Shown: positions 1-10,192 of the stretch, piece by piece
How the letters are laid out: every line of letters starts with the position of its first letter
How positions within the stretch are numbered: the first letter of the stretch is position 1
From: Flavobacteriaceae bacterium
Lineage (GTDB): Bacteria; Bacteroidota; Bacteroidia; Flavobacteriales; Flavobacteriaceae
DNA length: 20,428 nucleotides
Assembly: GCA_027068695.1 (NCBI GenBank)
Contig: JAMOMG010000364.1
Span: 1 to 20,428, forward strand
Direction: 5' to 3'
Notes under the pieces: model-generated
The model's database searches: none
What the model was told of the DNA's origin: nothing
The model's input: the letters and a program-made list of their open reading frames with translations, nothing else
Translations under genes and position numbers: made by a program

Positions 1-1217
1 ATTTATTTGAATATTTAGATAAACATTACAATTTAGCAGGAGCTGGGTTGTTTCAATATATTTCGTTTAGATCTGCCATGAGCTTCATTGTTTCTTTGCT
101 TTTTTCAACAATTTATGGAAAACGAATCATTGATTATTTACAGTTAAAACAGGTTGGAGAATCCGTAAGAGATTTAGGGCTGGAAGGGCAAGTGGAAAAA
201 GCAGGAACACCAACAATGGGAGGGATTATAATTATTTTAGCCACTCTTATTCCTGTGCTTTTATTCGCCCAAGTAGATAATGTTTACATCGTAATTTTAA
301 TAGTAACCACTTTGTGGATGGGTACTATTGGTTTTATTGATGATTATATTAAAATTTTTAGAAAAAATAAAGAAGGGTTAAAGGGACGATTTAAAATTTT
401 AGGACAGGTTACTTTGGGAATTTTTGTTGGTGCTATGTTGTATTTTCACCCAAGTGTAACTATGAAAGAAAAACTGCCTGTAAAGTACCAATATACTACA
501 GAAGAGGGGACACCTGTTTTGTTTGCTAAGGCTAAAAAATCTACCAAAACAACCATTCCATTTTTCAAAAACAATGAATTAGAATACGCTGATGTACTTA
601 ATGTTTTTGGAGAAGGGTTTAAAGATTATGCATGGATAATATTTATTCCAATTGTAATTTTTATTATCACAGCAGTTTCAAATGGAGCAAATTTAACCGA
701 TGGAATTGATGGTTTGGCAGCAGGTTCGTCAGCCATAATTGTACTCACATTAGGTATTTTTGCCTGGGTTTCAGGAAATATTATTTTCGCAAATTATTTG
801 GATGTAATGTACATACCAAATTCTGGTGAGATGACTGTTTTTATAGCTGCTTTTGTAGGAGCATTGATAGGGTTTTTGTGGTACAATACGTATCCGGCTC
901 AAGTTTTTATGGGAGATACGGGTAGCTTAACTATTGGAGGTATTATTGCTGTTTTAGCGATTGCCGTACGTAAAGAATTGCTAATTCCAATTTTAGCCGG
1001 AGTCTTTTTCGTTGAAACATTATCAGTAATATTTCAAGTTAGTTATTTTAAGTATACAAAGAAAAAATTTGGAGCAGGTAAACGCATATTTAAAATGTCG
1101 CCATTACATCATCATTATCAAAAATCAGGCTATCATGAAAGTAAAATTGTAACACGATTTTGGATTATAGGAATTATGTTGGCGGTGCTTACAATTGTAA
1201 CACTAAAATTGAGATAA
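1..1217 (+). CDS. mraY: MraY, phospho-N-acetylmuramoyl-pentapeptide transferase (5' partial)
   Basis: Integral membrane enzyme that moves phospho-MurNAc-pentapeptide from UDP onto undecaprenyl phosphate, giving lipid I. The reading frame is open to the window edge: codons from base 3 read [15 protein letters not shown] before the TTG at 48, and this matches the usual N-terminus of flavobacterial MraY. The true start is therefore upstream, and the TTG is an internal Leu. Family signatures are visible: PTMGG near bases 213-227, the Asp pair of IDDYIK at 339-344, [12 protein letters not shown] at about 690-725, FMGDTGS near 907-927, and the HHH of PLHHHYQ at 1107-1115. Several hydrophobic segments fit a polytopic protein. 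A loop of about 60 residues (about bases 450-630) looks longer than in the E. coli enzyme, which I recall as common in Bacteroidota. The stop codon is immediately followed by the murD ATG, so the genes are co-transcribed. Confidence 0.97.
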   Translation, partial: LFEYLDKHYNLAGAGLFQYISFRSAMSFIVSLLFSTIYGKRIIDYLQLKQVGESVRDLGLEGQVEKAGTPTMGGIIIILATLIPVLLFAQVDNVYIVILIVTTLWMGTIGFIDDYIKIFRKNKEGLKGRFKILGQVTLGIFVGAMLYFHPSVTMKEKLPVKYQYTTEEGTPVLFAKAKKSTKTTIPFFKNNELEYADVLNVFGEGFKDYAWIIFIPIVIFIITAVSNGANLTDGIDGLAAGSSAIIVLTLGIFAWVSGNIIFANYLDVMYIPNSGEMTVFIAAFVGALIGFLWYNTYPAQVFMGDTGSLTIGGIIAVLAIAVRKELLIPILAGVFFVETLSVIFQVSYFKYTKKKFGAGKRIFKMSPLHHHYQKSGYHESKIVTRFWIIGIMLAVLTIVTLKLR

Positions 1218-2549
1218 ATGAAATTGGTTGTGCTAGGAGCTGGAGAAAGTGGAGTAGGAACAGCTATTCTAGGAAAGCAACAAGGGTATAATGTATTTGT
1301 TTCTGATAAAGGAATAATTGCAAATAAATACAAACAAGTTCTTTTAAATAATAACATTTCTTTTGAAGAAGAAAAGCATACTGAATCTAAAATTTTTGAT
1401 GCTAATGTGGTAATGAAAAGTCCGGGAATTCCGGATGATATTCCATTAATAAAAGCATTAAAACAAAAGAGTATTGCTGTTATATCTGAGATTGAATTTG
1501 CTTCAAAATACACTGACGGAATTATTGTTGGAATTACAGGTTCAAATGGTAAAACAACTACAACAATGTTGGTTAACCATATTTTGAAAAAGGCAAATTT
1601 AAATGTAGGAATGGGAGGGAACATTGGAGATAGTTTTGCACAACAAGTAGCAAAGCAAAACTTTGATATTCATGTGTTGGAACTGAGTAGTTTTCAATTA
1701 GATGGGATAGAAAGTTTTCAGCCTCACATAGCAGTAATTACGAATATTACTCCAGATCATTTAGATAGGTATGACTATAAGTTTGAGAACTATATAAATT
1801 CAAAGTTTCGAATTACAAAAAATCAAACAAAAGAAGATTTTTTGATTTATGATTTTGATGATGAGGTAATTGTAAACTGGCTAAAAAAAAATAAAGTAAA
1901 AGCAACGTTGCTACCTTTTTCAATTAAAAACAAACTTGAACAGGGAGTGTATTTAGAAGATAATAAAATAATAATAAAATATAAAAAAGAAGAAAAAATA
2001 ATGGGTATTTCATCTTTAGCATTAAAAGGTAAACACAATACAAAAAATGCAATGGCAGCTGCAATGACGGCCTCATTGTTAAAAGTAAGAAAAGACACTA
2101 TTAGAGAAAGTTTAGAAGATTTTGAAGGAGCAGAACACAGACTTGAAAATGTGTTAAAAATTAATGGCGTGCAATATATCAATGATTCAAAAGCAACCAA
2201 TGTAAATGCTACATTTTATGCTTTAGAAAGTATGAAATCTCCAACGGTGTGGATTGTTGGTGGCGTAGATAAAGGGAATGATTATTTAGACTTGATGCCT
2301 TTAGTTAGAGAAAAAGTGAAAGCTATTATCTGCTTAGGTGTTGATAATCAAAAAATAGTTCAAACTTTTTTCAATGTGGTGGATTTGGTTGTTGAAACTA
2401 TGGGAGCAGAAGAAGCTGTAAAAGTAGCATATAAAATTGCTGAAAAAGGAGATACAGTGTTGTTATCTCCAGCTTGTGCAAGTTTTGATTTGTTTGAAAA
2501 TTATGAAGATAGAGGAGATAAATTTAAAAAAGCAGTTAGAGAATTGTAA
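1218..2549 (+). CDS. murD: MurD, UDP-N-acetylmuramoyl-L-alanine--D-glutamate ligase
   Basis: Cytoplasmic Mur ligase that adds D-Glu to UDP-MurNAc-L-Ala with ATP. The 443-residue length is normal for the family. The N-terminal Rossmann-like domain opens with VVLGAGESGVG (residues 4-14). The ATP-binding loop GITGSNGKTTTT lies at residues 105-116 with K112 as the P-loop lysine. Further Mur ligase signatures are ELSSFQL, ITPDHLDRY, GKHNTKNA and HRLE. The C-terminal domain carries NDSKATN, GGVDKG and LLSPACASFD, the last being typical of MurD rather than MurC, E or F. The ATG follows the mraY stop with no gap, and the TAA abuts the ftsW ATG, so translation is probably coupled. Nothing looks damaged. 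Confidence 0.98.
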   Translation: MKLVVLGAGESGVGTAILGKQQGYNVFVSDKGIIANKYKQVLLNNNISFEEEKHTESKIFDANVVMKSPGIPDDIPLIKALKQKSIAVISEIEFASKYTDGIIVGITGSNGKTTTTMLVNHILKKANLNVGMGGNIGDSFAQQVAKQNFDIHVLELSSFQLDGIESFQPHIAVITNITPDHLDRYDYKFENYINSKFRITKNQTKEDFLIYDFDDEVIVNWLKKNKVKATLLPFSIKNKLEQGVYLEDNKIIIKYKKEEKIMGISSLALKGKHNTKNAMAAAMTASLLKVRKDTIRESLEDFEGAEHRLENVLKINGVQYINDSKATNVNATFYALESMKSPTVWIVGGVDKGNDYLDLMPLVREKVKAIICLGVDNQKIVQTFFNVVDLVVETMGAEEAVKVAYKIAEKGDTVLLSPACASFDLFENYEDRGDKFKKAVREL

Positions 2550-3740
2550 ATGAAAAATATTCTTAGAAATATTGAAGGAGATCGTGCAATATGGGCTATA
2601 GTTGCAATATTAGCAATATTGTCGTTTTTACCTGTTTATAGTGCAAGTACTAATTTGGTATATGTGGTTAATAATGGTACTCCTACTTTTCATTTATTAA
2701 AACATGCTTTTTTATTGGCTTGTGGGTTTTTAATTATTTATGCTGTTCATAAAATCCCATTTAGATACTTTAGTGGAGGGTCGGTTATAATGATTCCATT
2801 AGTAATAGTATTGCTTATTTATACGCTAACACAAGGAACTACAATTGGAGGGGCAAACGCTAGTCGTTGGATTCGAATTCCATTTATAGGTGTTGGTTTT
2901 CAAACATCAACGTTGGCAGGGCTGGTGTTAATGATTTATGTATCTCGTTACTTAGCGCGTAACAAGGATAAAAAAATTGTTTTTAAGGAAACCATTTTAC
3001 AATTATGGTTGCCAGTTGCCATAATTTTAGCATTAATTTTACCAGCAAACTTCTCAACTACTGCCATTGTTTTTTTTATGATATTATTGTTAGCTTTTAT
3101 AGGAGGCTATCCATTAAAATATATTTTATCTGTTGTGGGAACAGGTGGTCTAATATTGGCTCTATTTGTGCTTACTGCAAAAGCATTTCCTGATGCTATG
3201 CCAAATAGAGTTGATACTTGGATTAGTAGAATTGAAAATTTTACAAATAAAAATGCTGAAGAAGGGTATCAAGTTGAAAAAGCCAAAATTGCGATAGCGA
3301 GTGGAGGTTTAAAAGGAAGAGGTCCGGGAAAAAGTATTCAAAAAAACTTTCTGCCACAATCTTCATCTGATTTTATTTTTGCAATTATTGTTGAAGAATA
3401 TGGACTATTTGGAGCTTTAGTTATAATTCTTCTATACTTCATGTTACTTTTTAGAATAGTAATGGCAGCTAAAAAAGCAACGAGCATTTTTGCAACACTT
3501 CTTATTATAGGAGTTGGTTTGCCAATCATTTTTCAAGCAATAATTAATATGGCAGTAGCCATAAATTTATTTCCTGTTACCGGGCAAACATTACCACTTA
3601 TTAGTAGTGGAGGTACATCAATTTGGATGACATGCATTGCAATTGGAATTATTTTAAGTGTTACTGCAAATAAAGAGAAAGAAGAATTAACAGAGAATGA
3701 AGAAAACCCTTTAGCTATTTTACATGAAACAATTGGTTAA
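2550..3740 (+). CDS. ftsW: FtsW, SEDS-family septal peptidoglycan glycosyltransferase
   Basis: Polytopic SEDS protein that polymerises lipid II at the septum together with its class B PBP partner. The 396-residue length and about ten hydrophobic segments fit FtsW. Visible SEDS signatures are a [11 protein letters not shown] stretch, KGRGPGKS, a [16 protein letters not shown] stretch with D274 at the position of the catalytic Asp of the family, and [10 protein letters not shown] near the C-terminus. FtsW is preferred over RodA because the gene sits between murD and murG in the dcw order. The ATG directly follows the murD stop. The last 17 bases overlap murG in another frame, indicating translational coupling. 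Confidence 0.97.
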   Translation: MKNILRNIEGDRAIWAIVAILAILSFLPVYSASTNLVYVVNNGTPTFHLLKHAFLLACGFLIIYAVHKIPFRYFSGGSVIMIPLVIVLLIYTLTQGTTIGGANASRWIRIPFIGVGFQTSTLAGLVLMIYVSRYLARNKDKKIVFKETILQLWLPVAIILALILPANFSTTAIVFFMILLLAFIGGYPLKYILSVVGTGGLILALFVLTAKAFPDAMPNRVDTWISRIENFTNKNAEEGYQVEKAKIAIASGGLKGRGPGKSIQKNFLPQSSSDFIFAIIVEEYGLFGALVIILLYFMLLFRIVMAAKKATSIFATLLIIGVGLPIIFQAIINMAVAINLFPVTGQTLPLISSGGTSIWMTCIAIGIILSVTANKEKEELTENEENPLAILHETIG

Positions 3741-4818
3741 TATCATATTAAGCGGTGGAGGAACAGGAGGGCATATTTACCCTGCAGTTTCAATTGCTAA
3801 TGAGCTAAAGGAAAAATATCCTAAAGCAAACTTTCTGTTTGTAGGCGCAAAAAACAGAATGGAAATGGAAAAAATCCCTCAGGCTGGTTATGATATTAAA
3901 GGTTTGTGGATTTCTGGAATTCAAAGAAAATTATCATTACAAAATTTAATATTTCCATTTAAACTTATCAATAGTTTGTGGAATGCTTATAAGATTATCA
4001 ATAAATTTAAACCTTCTGTTGTTATTGGAACAGGCGGATTTGCAAGTGGCCCAACCTTGTATGTGGCAAGTGTAAAGAGAATAAAAACAATTATTCAAGA
4101 ACAAAATTCATACCCGGGAATTACCAATAAACTACTGTCAAAAAAAGCTGATAAAATATGTGTTGCATATGATGGATTAGAGCGTTTCTTTCCTCCAAAT
4201 AAAATTGTAAAAACAGGAAACCCTGTTCGTCAAGACTTAATTAATATTACTGGAAAACGAAAAGAAGCTCAACGTTATTTTAATTTAAAAACAGACAAAA
4301 CAACATTAGTTGTTATTGGAGGTAGCTTGGGTGCAAGAGCTGTTAATAATTTAATTGAAAAACATATTCATTGGATTGTGTCAAATAATGTTCAGGTTAT
4401 TTGGCAAACAGGAAAGTTGTATTACGAAGAATTTAAAAAATATGACGAGTTGGAAAATGTACAAACGCATGCTTTTTTAAACAGCATGGATTTAACATAT
4501 GCTTCAGCAGATATATTGATAAGCAGGGCGGGAGCAAGTTCAATTTCAGAATTATGTATTGTTGGAAAACCAGTAATATTTATACCATCACCAAATGTTG
4601 CTGAAGATCATCAAACGAAAAATGCTTTGGCGATAGTTAATAATAATGCAGCCTTATTACTGAAAGAATCAGAGTTTGAAATTTTTCAAAAAATGTTTAA
4701 AGGGTTGTTGGCTGATAAAAAGCTACAAAAAACATTGAGTGAGAATATAAAAAAATTAGCATTACCAAATGCAACAAAAGATATAGTTAAAGAAATAGAA
4801 AAATTACTAATTGGTTAA
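3724..4818 (+). CDS. murG: MurG, undecaprenyl-PP-MurNAc-pentapeptide-UDP-GlcNAc GlcNAc transferase
   Basis: Peripheral membrane GT28 glycosyltransferase that adds GlcNAc to lipid I, giving lipid II at the inner face of the membrane. The 364-residue length is normal. The N-terminal glycine-rich loop [12 protein letters not shown] spans residues 10-21 with H17. The mid-protein stretch [11 protein letters not shown] and the QEQNSYPG motif mark the acceptor domain. The second Rossmann domain begins with [25 protein letters not shown] and the EDHQTKNA stretch form the UDP-GlcNAc site. The ATG lies inside the end of ftsW (17-nt overlap). No earlier in-frame start is needed, because the conserved beta strand begins right after MKQL. 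Confidence 0.97.
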   Translation: MKQLVNIILSGGGTGGHIYPAVSIANELKEKYPKANFLFVGAKNRMEMEKIPQAGYDIKGLWISGIQRKLSLQNLIFPFKLINSLWNAYKIINKFKPSVVIGTGGFASGPTLYVASVKRIKTIIQEQNSYPGITNKLLSKKADKICVAYDGLERFFPPNKIVKTGNPVRQDLINITGKRKEAQRYFNLKTDKTTLVVIGGSLGARAVNNLIEKHIHWIVSNNVQVIWQTGKLYYEEFKKYDELENVQTHAFLNSMDLTYASADILISRAGASSISELCIVGKPVIFIPSPNVAEDHQTKNALAIVNNNAALLLKESEFEIFQKMFKGLLADKKLQKTLSENIKKLALPNATKDIVKEIEKLLIG

Positions 4819-4823
4819 TTGAT

Positions 4824-6170
4824 TTGAATTTAGAGAGTATACATAATGTTTATTTTATTGGTATTGGAGGTATTGGTATGAGTGCTGTTGCAAATTATTT
4901 TAAAAGCAATGGTAAAAATGTTGCTGGATATGACAAAGTTTCAACCGAAATAACAAAGTCTCTTCAAGATATTGGAATCACAATTCATTTTGAAGATTCA
5001 ATAGATTTGATTCCTTCTGAATTTAAACAAAAGGGAAATACGATTGTAGTTTATACGCCGGCTATTTCAAAAAATCATACAGAATTAAATTATTTTATAG
5101 AAAAAAACTTTAACGTTTTAAAACGTTCTGAAATACTGGGGGAAATTACAAAAAATACCTTTTGTTTAGCGGTTGCAGGAACACATGGTAAAACAACTAC
5201 TTCAACAATATTAGGCCATATTTTAAAAGAAGCAGGTGTTAATGCCACTTCATTTTTAGGTGGTATTTCAGAAAACTACAATTCAAATTTAATTTTAGGA
5301 GGGAATGAAATTTCGGTAGTAGAAGCAGATGAATTTGATAGGTCATTTTTAAAATTGTCACCAACTATTGCCTGTATAACTTCAATGGATGCAGATCATT
5401 TAGATATTTATGGTAGCCATTTTGAATTAACGAAATCATTTAAAGATTTTGTGGCAAAAGTCTCAGATACAATAATAGTTAGAAATGGATTGCAAATAGA
5501 AGGTTTAACATACGGAATAGATGAAGAAGCTGATTTTGATGCTAAAAAATTAAAAATAATAGATGGCGTTTACATTTTTGATGTTCAAACTCCAACAGAA
5601 TACATTAAAAATATAAAAATAAATTTACCGGGAAAACATAATGTGCTAAATACTGTGGCAGCTTTAGCAATGGCAAATATTTTTGGAGTTTCACTCCCAG
5701 TCATTGCTAAGGCTTTACTAACATTTAGAGGTATTAAAAGACGTTTTTCATATAAAATAAAAACTGATAATTTGGTGCTAATTGATGATTACGCACATCA
5801 TCCAACTGAAATTAATGCTGTTGTAAATTCAGTGAAAGAAATGTATCCTTCAAAAAAAATATTGGGTGTTTTTCAACCACATTTATACAGTAGAACAAAA
5901 GATTTTATTGATGGCTTTGCCACAAGTTTATCACAATTTGACGAACTGATTTTACTAGATATTTATCCTGCAAGGGAATTGCCAATTGAAGGAGTAAATT
6001 CAACGTGGTTATTAAGTAAAATTACCACTGAAAAGAAGCAGATTTCAAGTAAAAAAAAATTAGTGGAAAACATATTAAAATCTGAAGCTAAAATAATTGT
6101 TATGATTGGAGCTGGAGATATAGGTGAACTGGTAGATGAAATTAAAAATAATTTGAGCGTTGAAAGTTAA
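4824..6170 (+). CDS. murC: MurC, UDP-N-acetylmuramate--L-alanine ligase
   Basis: Cytoplasmic Mur ligase that starts the stem peptide by adding L-Ala to UDP-MurNAc with ATP. The 448-residue length is normal. The N-terminus carries HNVYFIGIGGIGMSA, the MurC UDP-binding fold. The P-loop is AGTHGKTTTS at residues 118-127 with K123. Other signatures are EADEFDRSFL, DADHLDIYG, LPGKHNVLN, RRFSYK, IDDYAHHPTE and FQPHLYSRT. The start is TTG at 4824, five bases after the murG stop. No ATG or GTG between that stop and the conserved N-terminus gives the frame, so TTG is preferred. It overlaps ftsQ by 11 bases. There is no ddl gene between murC and ftsQ, unlike the E. coli order. Confidence 0.97.
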   Translation: MNLESIHNVYFIGIGGIGMSAVANYFKSNGKNVAGYDKVSTEITKSLQDIGITIHFEDSIDLIPSEFKQKGNTIVVYTPAISKNHTELNYFIEKNFNVLKRSEILGEITKNTFCLAVAGTHGKTTTSTILGHILKEAGVNATSFLGGISENYNSNLILGGNEISVVEADEFDRSFLKLSPTIACITSMDADHLDIYGSHFELTKSFKDFVAKVSDTIIVRNGLQIEGLTYGIDEEADFDAKKLKIIDGVYIFDVQTPTEYIKNIKINLPGKHNVLNTVAALAMANIFGVSLPVIAKALLTFRGIKRRFSYKIKTDNLVLIDDYAHHPTEINAVVNSVKEMYPSKKILGVFQPHLYSRTKDFIDGFATSLSQFDELILLDIYPARELPIEGVNSTWLLSKITTEKKQISSKKKLVENILKSEAKIIVMIGAGDIGELVDEIKNNLSVES

Positions 6171-6882
6171 TTGGAATTACATAAAAGGCTTTGTTTTATT
6201 ACTATTAGTAGTGTTTTTACTGGGTTTTTCTAATAAGAAAAACAACCGTAAAAAAGTACGAGATGTTGCTATAGAATTTGAGGAAGGAAACAACTTATTT
6301 ATGAGTTATCAAATGGTTAATAAATTGTTAATACAAAATGGAGCAGCAGTTAAAAACCAAGCAAAATCTGTTATAGATTTACACTTGTTAGAAACAAATG
6401 TGCTGTCGCACCCCATGGTAGAAGATGCAGCTATTTTTTTAACGGTTGATGGTTTGTTGAAAGCGAAAGTGAAACAACGTACACCTATTGCAAGAGTTTT
6501 AACAGATACAAAGAGTTATTATATTGATAAACAGGCTAAAATAATGCCTTTATCAGAAAATTACTCCGCAAGAGTATTGTTAATTTCAGGTGATATAAAA
6601 AAGGAGGATATTCCTAAATTGTATTTTTTGGTAGCTACAATTTTGAAAGATAAGTTTTTGAAAAAACAGCTAATAGGAATTCAAAAAATGCAAAATGGTG
6701 AATTTCTTTTGAAGATGAGAGTAGGAAATCAGAAAATATTTTTAGGAAAAATTCAAAATTTACATCAAAAATTTGAAAATTTAAAATCCTTTTTAAGTAA
6801 AACAATGACCGATAAAACAATAGAAAATTATACATCGATAAATTTAAAATACAACGGTCAGGTTGTGTGTGCAAAAAAGTAA
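6160..6882 (+). CDS. ftsQ: FtsQ/DivIB-family cell division protein
   Basis: Bitopic divisome protein that links FtsA/FtsZ-side proteins to the periplasmic synthesis complex. The 240-residue product has a short cytoplasmic N-terminus (MKVNWNYIK), one hydrophobic segment at about residues 10-24, a basic stretch, then an extracytoplasmic region. The part after about residue 34 (VRDVAIEFEEG...) has the layout of a POTRA domain. The next part, with KQRTPIARV and SYYIDKQAKIMPL, resembles the FtsQ beta domain. Sequence conservation in this family is weak, so the call rests on the membrane layout, these short motifs and the position between murC and ftsA. The TTG start at 6160 lies inside the end of murC. 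No stronger start codon precedes the transmembrane segment in this frame. Confidence 0.9.
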   Translation: MKVNWNYIKGFVLLLLVVFLLGFSNKKNNRKKVRDVAIEFEEGNNLFMSYQMVNKLLIQNGAAVKNQAKSVIDLHLLETNVLSHPMVEDAAIFLTVDGLLKAKVKQRTPIARVLTDTKSYYIDKQAKIMPLSENYSARVLLISGDIKKEDIPKLYFLVATILKDKFLKKQLIGIQKMQNGEFLLKMRVGNQKIFLGKIQNLHQKFENLKSFLSKTMTDKTIENYTSINLKYNGQVVCAKK

Positions 6883-6885
6883 ATT

Positions 6886-8199
6886 ATGGAACACAATGAT
6901 ATTTCAGTAGGGCTAGATATTGGGACAACTAAAATTGTCGCTATGATTGGACGTAGAAATGAATACGGGAAAATAGAGTTGCTAGGTACCGGTAAAGCTA
7001 AAAGTTTAGGTGTGCATCGAGGTGTTGTTAATAACATAACTCAAACTATTCAGTCAATTCAAATGGCTGTTGATGAGGCTATTGCGGTTTCGGGGATTAA
7101 AATTACCGAAGCTGTTGTAGGTATTGCAGGGCAACACATAAGGAGTTTGCAACACAGTGATTACATTACAAGACCAAATTCTGAAGAAGTAATTAGTGAT
7201 GAAGATTTGGAAAAACTTGAAAAACAAGTTTACAAATTGGTAATGCTTCCAGGAGAAGAAATTATTCATGTACTTCCACAAGAGTTTAAAGTTGATGGAC
7301 AAGCTGAAATTACAGAACCTGTTGGGATGTATGGAGGAAGATTGGAAGCGAACTTTCACGTAGTGGTAGGACAAGTTTCATCTATACGAAATATTGGACG
7401 TTGTATTAAAAGTGCTGGATTAAATTTGGCAGGAATTACTTTGGAACCATTGGCATCTGCAGAAGCAGTTTTGAGTACGGAAGAAAAAGAAGCAGGTGTA
7501 GCCTTAATTGATATAGGTGGTGGTACTACAGATTTAGCCATTTTTAAAAATGGAATTATTCGTCATACGGCTGTAGTTCCTTTTGGAGGAAATGTAATTA
7601 CAGAAGATATAAAAGAAGGTTGTTCAATTATTGAAAAACAGGCTGAGTTATTAAAAACCAAATTTGGATCAGCTTGGCCAGGAGAAAATAAAGAAAATGA
7701 AATAGTTTCAATTCCAGGATTAAGAGGAAGAGATCCTAAAGAAATTACACTTAAAAACTTGTCAAAAATAATTAATGCAAGAGTTATTGAGATTATTGAA
7801 CAAGTATTTTTAGAAATTAAAAATTACGGATACGAAGAGTCAAAGAAAAAATTAATTGCAGGGATTGTTTTAACAGGAGGTGGAGCACAATTAAAACATA
7901 TTAAACAATTAGTTGAATATATTACGGGAATGGATACGAGAATTGGCTATCCAAATGAAAATTTAGCAGGTGATTCAGATGAAAGTTTATCAAGTCCACA
8001 ATATGCAACAGCGGTTGGACTTTTAATGAATGGATTGAATAAAATAGAGAAAGCCAAGTTACAAGAACAACAAATTGAGAATGAATCTCTTCAGGAAGAA
8101 GAAAATGCAGTAAAAGATGAAATTAAAGAAGTACCTAAAAAATCTATTTTTGAAAAATGGGGAGATAAATTCAGAGATTTTTTAGACAATGCCGAGTAA
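6886..8199 (+). CDS. ftsA: FtsA, actin-like membrane anchor of FtsZ
   Basis: Cytoplasmic actin-fold ATPase that tethers FtsZ filaments to the membrane and recruits later divisome proteins. The 437-residue length is normal. The phosphate-1 loop VGLDIGTTKIVAMIG occupies residues 8-22. The phosphate-2 region is ALIDIGGGTTDLAIF, and the adenosine motif is IVLTGGGAQLKHI. The 1C domain (about residues 88-165) includes VLPQEFKVDG. The C-terminus has a charged linker, then KKSIFEKWGDKFRDFLDNAE, a likely amphipathic membrane-targeting helix. It starts at an ATG three bases after the ftsQ stop and is followed by ftsZ after 36 AT-rich bases with no visible terminator. Confidence 0.98.
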   Translation: MEHNDISVGLDIGTTKIVAMIGRRNEYGKIELLGTGKAKSLGVHRGVVNNITQTIQSIQMAVDEAIAVSGIKITEAVVGIAGQHIRSLQHSDYITRPNSEEVISDEDLEKLEKQVYKLVMLPGEEIIHVLPQEFKVDGQAEITEPVGMYGGRLEANFHVVVGQVSSIRNIGRCIKSAGLNLAGITLEPLASAEAVLSTEEKEAGVALIDIGGGTTDLAIFKNGIIRHTAVVPFGGNVITEDIKEGCSIIEKQAELLKTKFGSAWPGENKENEIVSIPGLRGRDPKEITLKNLSKIINARVIEIIEQVFLEIKNYGYEESKKKLIAGIVLTGGGAQLKHIKQLVEYITGMDTRIGYPNENLAGDSDESLSSPQYATAVGLLMNGLNKIEKAKLQEQQIENESLQEEENAVKDEIKEVPKKSIFEKWGDKFRDFLDNAE

Positions 8200-8235
8200 A
8201 AAATAAATAAAGAAAAAGACCAATAAAAATATATT

Positions 8236-10146
8236 ATGAGCAGTTCAGATTTTAGCAACATTTCATTCGATTTACCAAAAAATCAGTCTAACGTTATTAA
8301 AGTAATAGGCGTTGGAGGAGGAGGTAGTAACGCCGTTAATTATATGTACTCGCAAGGTATAAAGGGTGTTGATTTTGTTATTTGTAATACCGATGCTCAG
8401 GCATTACAAAATAGTCCAATTCCTACTAAAATTCAATTAGGAGTTTCTTTAACAGAAGGTTTAGGTGCAGGTGCAAATCCTGATGTTGGTCAACAGGCAG
8501 CAATAGAAAGTATGCAAGAGATTAAAGATATGCTATCCTCTAATTCTAAAATGGTGTTTATTACTGTTGGTATGGGTGGAGGAACGGGTACAGGTGCAGC
8601 TCCAATTATTGCTAAAGTTGCTCGTGAATTAGATTTATTAACAATTGGTATTGTAACAACTCCATTTTCTTTTGAGGGTAAAATGCGTAACGAGCAAGCT
8701 CAGCAGGGTATTGAAAATTTACGGGAATATGTTGATTCATTGGTTGTAATTAATAATAATAAATTGAGAGAAGTTTATGGAAACCTTGGTTTTAAAGCAG
8801 GATTTTCTAAAGCAGATGAGGTATTATCAACAGCTTCTCGAGGTATTGCAGAAGTAATCACACATCACTACACTCAAAATATTGATTTAAGAGATGCCAA
8901 AACAGTATTGTCAAATAGTGGAACGGCAATTATGGGGTCAGCATCTGCTTCAGGAGAAAATAGATCTGAAATAGCGATTTCAAAAGCATTAGACTCTCCA
9001 TTGTTAAATGATAATAAAATTACAGGAGCCAAAAATGTATTATTATTAATTGTTTCAGGAAGTGAAGAAATTACTATTGACGAAATAGGTGAAATAAATG
9101 ATTTTATTCAGGCAGAGGCAAAATCAAATGTAAATATTATTATGGGAGTTGGTGAGGATGAATCTTTAGGAGATGCCATTTCTGTTACTATTGTTGCCAC
9201 AGGATTTAATCCAGATCAGCAACATGAAATTATAAATACCGATCCTAAAAAAATTATACATACTCTTGGAGATGATGATCAAGAAGCTACATATGATTTT
9301 ACTGAGAAGAAAATAGACAGGCCTTTAGAAAAGGAACTAACAAAGCCTGTAGATGTTGCAAATAATGGTAAAGACAAAATAATATATAAATTAGAAGAAG
9401 AAATAGAGGAAGATTTTGAACTAATTCCTACAACTGAATTTGTTAAAAATATTGACGTGGTTTATGAAGAAATTAATTTGAATGTTACTGAGGAAGATTT
9501 TGTAATAACTTCTGTAACTGCTGAGAAAGAAGAAGAATTAATTGAAGAAAAGGAAATAGAAAATCAAATTTCTCTTACGTTTGATTTGCCTATTGATAAA
9601 TCTACTAAAAATATTGAAATAGAAGAAAAGACCGTTAAAATTGACAGTATTGAGGTTTTTGAACATCAAGAAATTAAACCTACTAAAGAAATAGAAGAGG
9701 ATATTTATTTTTCATTAGAAGATTATACAGAATTAGAAGACAGTTTAACGCAAGCAAAAAAACCTACATCAATTAATACAGAAGTTGATGATGATTTAAA
9801 TTTTACTGTCCGTTCAGAAAATAATGATGAAATTGACATTAATGAACAAGAAGTAATAGATTATAAAGAGATTTCTCCATTAGATTTAACAATTGAAGAG
9901 CTGCAAAAAAGAGCTTCTGAAAGACGTGAAAAAATGAAAAATTTCAATTATAAATTTACAAATAATATCAAGAAAAAAATTGATGATATAGAAAAAGAAC
10001 CCGCATACAAGAGAATGGGAGTTGAATTAGATGAGACATCACATTCATCAGAAATTAACCAATCAAGAACAACTCTTGAAATTGATGAAAATGATGATAT
10101 TCAATTTCGGTCTAATAATTCTTTTTTACATGATAACGTAGATTAA
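8236..10146 (+). CDS. ftsZ: FtsZ, tubulin-like division GTPase with long C-terminal linker
   Basis: Forms the cytokinetic Z-ring. The GTPase core covers about residues 20-325: VIGVGGGGSNAVNYM near the N-terminus, the tubulin signature GGGTGTGAAP at 114-123, and the T7 synergy loop NIDLRD with N215, D217 and D220. The core ends near IVATGFN (N325). At 636 residues the protein is far longer than E. coli FtsZ (383). The extra length is an acidic, low-complexity linker rich in Glu, Asp, Ile and Lys. A more ordered basic block at about 547-600 contains DLTIEELQKRASERREKM and ends in PAYKRMG. The final peptide (about 622-636, ending NNSFLHDNVD) resembles the conserved flavobacterial tail, the probable FtsA-binding end. 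It is the last gene of the cluster. Confidence 0.98.
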   Translation: MSSSDFSNISFDLPKNQSNVIKVIGVGGGGSNAVNYMYSQGIKGVDFVICNTDAQALQNSPIPTKIQLGVSLTEGLGAGANPDVGQQAAIESMQEIKDMLSSNSKMVFITVGMGGGTGTGAAPIIAKVARELDLLTIGIVTTPFSFEGKMRNEQAQQGIENLREYVDSLVVINNNKLREVYGNLGFKAGFSKADEVLSTASRGIAEVITHHYTQNIDLRDAKTVLSNSGTAIMGSASASGENRSEIAISKALDSPLLNDNKITGAKNVLLLIVSGSEEITIDEIGEINDFIQAEAKSNVNIIMGVGEDESLGDAISVTIVATGFNPDQQHEIINTDPKKIIHTLGDDDQEATYDFTEKKIDRPLEKELTKPVDVANNGKDKIIYKLEEEIEEDFELIPTTEFVKNIDVVYEEINLNVTEEDFVITSVTAEKEEELIEEKEIENQISLTFDLPIDKSTKNIEIEEKTVKIDSIEVFEHQEIKPTKEIEEDIYFSLEDYTELEDSLTQAKKPTSINTEVDDDLNFTVRSENNDEIDINEQEVIDYKEISPLDLTIEELQKRASERREKMKNFNYKFTNNIKKKIDDIEKEPAYKRMGVELDETSHSSEINQSRTTLEIDENDDIQFRSNNSFLHDNVD

Positions 10147-10169
10147 AACATAGCCCAAAGATGAGTGCC

Positions 10170-10188
10170 CTTAGATAAATTTTCTAAG
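10170..10188 (+). other. Small inverted repeat after ftsZ
   Basis: CTTAGA (10170-10175) and TCTAAG (10183-10188) are perfect complements with a 7-base loop. The repeat lies between the ftsZ stop and the main terminator hairpin and has no T-run of its own. It may be a minor stem next to the terminator or chance in AT-rich DNA. Confidence 0.35.
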
Positions 10189-10192
10189 TTTT

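Noticed and set aside
48..50. TTG at 48 as the start of mraY
   Set aside because: The frame is open to the window edge, and the upstream residues match the family N-terminus, so the gene is simply cut by the window.
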